Source of the DNA: Atopsyche davidsoni
Lineage: Eukaryota; Arthropoda; Insecta; Trichoptera; Hydrobiosidae
Direction: 5' to 3'
DNA length: 64,000 nucleotides
Assembly (NCBI GenBank): GCA_022113835.1
Contig: JAILWY010000026.1
Location: 6,909,001-6,973,000 of the forward strand
The notes beneath the pieces are model-generated. The model saw nothing but the letters and a program-made list of their open reading frames with translations, was not told the DNA's origin and did no database searches. Of this stretch, positions 59,700 to 64,000 are shown piece after piece. The stretch's first letter is position 1, and every line of letters starts with the position of its first letter. Made by a program: the position numbers and the translations under genes.

Positions 59700-59860
59700 T
59701 CACTCCTCCACCCATCGGCGGATTGTGAAAAAAATCTCCCGTGACGTCACAGCCCCGAAACTCCGCAGGCTCAAGGCTCCGGGCGTTGCGCGGGTCAGTG
59801 CCGCGCCGCGCCGGCCCGGGCCCCTTGCGGCACACCGCAGCCCGCCATGTGCCGCCCGTC

Positions 59861-59897
<37 letters not shown>

Positions 59898-59911
59898 CCG
59901 AGCTGATTGCT
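59700..59911. promoter_or_regulatory. GC island with CRE and (CTG)10
   Basis: CRE palindrome TGACGTCA at 59742-59749, a CpG-rich core, then an exact (CTG)10 triplet run at 59862-59891. Open frames through the triplet run give poly-Leu, poly-Ala or poly-Cys and are not genes. Confidence 0.4.
59862..59891. repeat. (CTG)10 triplet repeat
   Basis: Ten exact CTG units, able to form slipped hairpins. Confidence 0.95.
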
Positions 59912-60280
59912 ATCCAACATATAATAAACAAATCGTTCGTCATATATATGATCAAAACAAATCTGAGTTTAAATTTATTAAATCAATAGAACTTAAAAAT
60001 ATATTTTAGTTTTTTTTTTAATATAATCTCTTGTGGGCAATGCTATCTTTGATTTAGGCATACATTTCAGTGAAAAAATATCGTAAAAAAAATAAATTTA
60101 AAGTATGTTTATTAAGGTATTATATACTATTTAAATTCTTCTGAAATTCTATTTGTCCTGTTGTTTGCTCAATAGAATGCATTTGGCATTTTTGTTCCAC
60201 AACCACCCACAGAATGTTTTATAAATATTGCCAGCATTTTGCGTGCGTGCTAACCATTTTTTTTTTTTAAATCTGTTTCA
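59912..60280. other. AT-rich spacer
   Basis: Nothing recognised. Confidence 0.5.
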
Positions 60281-60790
60281 CATTCGCAGCGTGCTCGTCT
60301 TGTGTGTTCCCCGCCGCACTGACACGTGCAAATGTGAATAAACACGCACGCATACTCGCGCACGGTCCGCCGCACGCATTGCAGTTTAATTGTGCCCGCC
60401 GTGACTGCAGGCGGCCGCCATTTCGATTCCGGGCCGAGAAATGTGTCAGTATTCCCCCCGATACCAAAATAAGGACCCGTCCATACGAAACACGAATCAT
60501 CAAGTTTGGCGAATGATTATTTGAGGTTTTCTTCGGAACGGAAACCATTTTTCTGCTCCCGCTTGAAATACGAAGGTGCGGAATTTGTCGTCCCCTTTTG
60601 TTTGCGGCATATGTATATTAAGATTTATGTGGTTTTTGAACGGAAACTCGGGTTTGGGCTTTAATGTCTTTCGAGGGAGCTGAACATCTTGAAGTGCACG
60701 GCGCATGTGCGGTCTATTTTTAGAATTTATCGTTTTGCAGTTTGTGATTCCGACGGCCTCCGGACACGACACGCTCCCGGAGAAATAAAA
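60281..60790. promoter_or_regulatory. GC-rich block with GCCGCCATTT motif
   Basis: GCCGCCATTT at 60414-60423 is a good Pho/YY1-type site. Open frames on both strands (70-93 codons) overlap and lack domain resemblance. Candidate regulatory block. Confidence 0.3.
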
Positions 60791-61400
60791 CTCGGGATGA
60801 CAAAACTTTGCAAGTATACTTTTTTAAATCTGATGCTTTCATAAAATTATTTATTTTTATTCAATCCGTGTACATTCAAATAAATAGATGAATTTTTCTT
60901 AGTAACTAAAATTCTGAAGATATGCTTTATAAACGTATGTTGCCTCATTTATTTGAATCTTTATTGCATTCAGTGGAATATATAGAAATTTAGATTAATG
61001 TTAATCAGGATGCGTATTTATTAAATGCACCGGCCATGAAAGCTTGGGGATGTGGGTTCGAATCCCTCACAAGTCACGATGATATTTTCTGAGAGTTTTC
61101 TTTAATCGTTTTCAATGTGTGAAAAAATATGCTTAATCACATGAATATATAGAACACGAATGCTCGGCTTTGAAATCTTGAGTACTTCACTAATAAATAC
61201 ACATTATCGGTCGGATGAGTCGCAGATGTAGGCTGCTTAAACATTATTGTTATATTGTAACCCGTCAGAAGCACGCTCGGTTTCGTTTACTATTTAGGTC
61301 AATGTATCGTTATCGAAGCGTTGTCGCAATTTGTTAGTAATGCTGTCCGTTTTCCGCATCGTTTCTTGTCCATGATCCGTGCCATATTTCCAACCTAATC
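60791..61400. other. AT-rich spacer
   Basis: Holds the B-box fragment at 61054 and nothing else recognised. Confidence 0.45.
61045..61076 (+). repeat. Isolated pol III B-box (tRNA/SINE relic)
   Basis: GGGTTCGAATCCC at 61054-61066 is a perfect B-box core. No A box or pairing acceptor stem lies upstream, and the T stem is imperfect. Likely a SINE fragment or chance. Confidence 0.3.
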
Positions 61401-61640
61401 CTACGAGGCACCTCGCCGCTGTGATATCGGACTTCCCCCGCTGGACGCCCACCGCCTCCCGCGCTAATAGAGCCATCGTGAACAGCTTCGCCCTTATTGA
61501 GAACAAAAGGAAGTTTCCAATTCGACGTGCGCTGCTGCACGGTGGGCCGGCTGGTAGCGACTCGCGGCCGCTCTGCGTGGCCGCCGGGCGCGGCGTCGGG
61601 CGCACTGTGCGGCGGCCAGATTGCGCTCAGCATTGAACTA
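61401..61640. promoter_or_regulatory. GC island
   Basis: CpG-rich block. Five overlapping open frames on both strands, none with a recognised domain, indicate low stop density rather than a gene. Confidence 0.3.
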
Positions 61641-62990
61641 GATATCTGCTGTTACGTATTGTTCTGTAACCGGGCAACTGCTCGCGTATTGTTTATCTTG
61701 GGAAGTTCCATTAGTGTAATAGTGCGGTGATCTAATGCATGCGTATTGTTCATAGCGCCACAATCCTGCCCCCTTTTCGTTGAGATCGTGCAATAGTGTT
61801 TTGGTTTATTCCGCGTACAAGGAAAATAATAAGTATAATAAAACAATAACACTTTATCATACAATTTTGAAACAATTGAAAGGGAAAATAAATATAACAT
61901 TTACAGTAACATTTTTATGGCCCTATCTTAAAACTAGATTATTTATTATATTTTGTTTTAAATTTATATTTTATGTCTTTGGCCTTTGGTAAGCTACTAA
62001 ATGCGTAAGAATAAAAGAGACTTTATTTTGACACTAAATAATAAAAATTTACTAACTTGTTTTCAGTAATAGGGCAGGCTTTCTATTGCGTTGTATTTTT
62101 TTTCTCAATTTTCTTTCTCTCGTTAGTCCCGAGTTGCAGTCGAGCTGATATCCGCGAGGGTTTCAGGTTCAAGGCCTGCCATGCGGTTGCATTAGCGACA
62201 ATGCAGGCATTCATTCGCCGGCTTTCAACTAAATCACTTTCTTGTTGTGGCTGACCTCTCCGGTGTTATTGACTTCTGACTTGTTTATCGCCGTTTTGCT
62301 TGGCCTCTGGCGCTATTGTTTAAGAAACCTTTCAGAGTAAAATAAAACAATTTGCAGGGTATTTTTTTTTTTTTTAAAGTGACTCCGTCGATACTAACTT
62401 TTTGAATGCCGGTTGTGTTTGCACTGAAGTCTCGACATTATAAACTTCCAAAATACATCCAAAGTGCGTTAAAATTTATTTCAGCCTTGGAGTGTTCTGA
62501 TTTATATCAAAATTTAACATTTAATTTACGTTAATTTGCAAGTCCACCGATCACATATTTTACTAAACATATACTTATTTCTAGAACATTCATACCATTG
62601 CGCTAATAATTGGCGGCATTCTAGTCGTCGTCCAGTTATCACATCATCCCTCTGACTTTGCAAACAATTTGCAGTGGTAGTCGCCTTAATTACATTTTGC
62701 AGGCATAGATCTTTTATCTTACTTCGACTCAATTAATGCAATACAGAATTTCGGTGTGTTTCTAGTAGTTAACGATTGGCTCATCGGTGACATTAAATTT
62801 ATCTGTACTATTTTTGAGCTTACGCGTGTGTCTGCTCGGTCAGAAACCTTTTGTATTGGCTACAAGCATATTGAAGCGTCTGAACACAGCCAAGATGCCG
62901 TTATCAAGAAATGCTATTGCGTGTGTTTCGAAGGGCTAATCTTCACTAAAATCACGGTCAGGCTTAGATACGGCGCTCATATAAATCGAG
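61641..62990. other. Mostly AT-rich spacer with mixed patch at 62120-62310
   Basis: No gene supported. A 107-codon + strand open frame (62756-63079) runs into the next GC block and matches no family I know. Confidence 0.4.
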
Positions 62991-63215
62991 CGTGCCGACA
63001 AAGGCCGCGGCCTGCATTAGGAATTCAAGCACACAAGATGGCGGCTGATTTGGGAATTGGCGGGGGAGGGGTGCGGTGAAGGGGGAGGGGGAGGGGGGGA
63101 GGGGTTGAAGGGGGGGGGGCTTGGAGCGCCGCGGCACGTTGCGGGTTCCCACCGAACTTGTGCAACACTCCCCCCCCCCCTCCTCGTCCCCCCTCCCCTC
63201 CCCCCCCGTACACCA
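62991..63215. promoter_or_regulatory. GC block: Pho/YY1 site next to G-rich/C-rich mirror strips
   Basis: AAGATGGCGGC at 63035-63045 is a strong YY1/Pho-type site (minus strand GCCGCCATCTT). It is followed by a G-rich strip (63060-63119) and, about 50 bases later, a C-rich strip (63169-63207). Either strip can form a quadruplex on its own strand, and the two can pair as a long imperfect hairpin. Open frames here are Gly/Pro low-complexity artefacts. Confidence 0.4.
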
Positions 63216-64000
63216 CGACGCACTTTCACAAAGCTTAAATGAAAAGGTCGTAAGATCTGCCGCTATGGCTAAAAAAAGGAAATCGTCGTAATTCACATAA
63301 ATTCAAATGTTATCCAAACAATAAAATTTATAAACTAGCAGTGAAATGTGTCAAACAACTTAAGTAACGACGAATGGTTTTATGGAAGATACGATCAGCT
63401 TGCTCAAATTTATTTGCACCGTTATCAGTAGAGATGAATGCACGAAAGGATTTACAGTCTAGAGTGCGCGGAGAAAGCTGACAATCGAGGTATATTTCCC
63501 ACATGCTAAGCATACCGGTGGGTATTGTTATCAACTGTTATTTTTCAAATACTCTTGGAGAGCTGTAATACATTGGTGATGCCTTCTGGGAGTTGGGTGT
63601 CAAAAGTAATTGAACCGGTATCGGTGGCTAGTGCATGCAATACCATTGGTTAAAAGATATTTATTCCTTGGATCGACTCTGTGTTTAGATATTAATAATA
63701 AAATCGATAAGAATCAATGTTTTAAAATATGAAAACTAGAGATAAATTTACTTTTTGTAAATCATTCTTGTTAATCTAAAAGTCAAAATATATTTACAAT
63801 ACAATAATACCAAACGTTATTTGAGATTTAAGTTAGTTAAGCTGTCACAAGTAATAATATCATATTTAGAATAACCCTTTGAGAATTAGATTTTAATTGT
63901 ATATTGTAAACTTCATCTTCAACCCAGTTTCAAACACTGTATATTATATAATAAATACTTGAAATCTTAAATAAAATCTAGGATGACCGAGTGAATCGTG
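63216..64000. other. AT-rich spacer to window end
   Basis: Nothing recognised. The final 400 bases are very AT-rich. Confidence 0.5.

Noticed and set aside
1..64000. CRISPR arrays, rRNA genes, intact tRNA genes, bacterial operons
   Set aside because: Looked for and not seen; regular direct repeats with unique spacers, ribosomal RNA landmarks and closely packed same-strand genes are all absent.

Overview
This window is animal, most likely insect, nuclear DNA. It is AT-rich, broken by many short GC-rich islands a few hundred bases long, and it contains eukaryotic splice signals and insect-type DNA transposons. I see no bacterial-style operon, rRNA gene or CRISPR array, and no conserved multi-exon protein-coding gene. 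Nearly all long open frames are either low-complexity translations of GC-rich minisatellites or chance frames inside GC islands. I cannot name the species.

The most informative signals are on the + strand and fit the interior of a very long intron. At 17165/17166 and 32713/32714 a strong polypyrimidine tract and CAG acceptor is followed with no gap by a good 5' splice site (GTGAGT and GTAAGA). This is the layout of recursive-splice (ratchet) sites known from giant insect introns. At 34527-34577 a strong acceptor and a perfect GTAAGT donor bracket a 51-base, phase-symmetric microexon that is open in one frame and itself begins GTAAAT. Size, phase, a Lys start, split Gly codons and the donor-like first bases all recall the microexons of the fly Hox gene Ubx. 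No homeobox lies in the window, so the gene identity is inference only. No comparable site was found on the - strand.

At 42.5-44.8 kb a cluster of GC islands leads into a leader-like, stop-rich stretch ending in a strong GTAAGT donor at 44781. It is a candidate promoter plus non-coding first exon, either of the same long gene (alternative promoter) or of a nested or downstream transcript.

Mobile elements are few. There is one decayed hAT element (23003-25202, 8-bp target duplication, transposase broken by five stops and three frameshifts), one short hAT MITE (14246-14481), a TTAA-flanked foldback MITE (26336-26560), a TA-flanked MITE (58374-58584), two smaller foldbacks (2365-2442, 28400-28507) and three tRNA-like fragments.

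The rest is AT-rich spacer with GC islands at roughly 0.8, 1.6, 2.3, 4, 7.8, 9.5, 12.5, 15.9, 16.5, 18.3, 19, 21.2, 27, 29, 30.2, 31.7, 35.7, 38.8, 40.4, 42.6, 43.1, 44, 46.2, 48.9, 51.4, 52.2, 53, 54.7, 56, 58, 59.2, 59.8, 60.4, 61.5 and 63.1 kb. Several islands carry CRE palindromes (TGACGTCA, five copies), GCCAT Pho/YY1-type cores and minisatellites of 6-10 bp period. Together this suggests a gene-poor regulatory landscape around a developmental gene. That reading rests on architecture, not on sequence homology.
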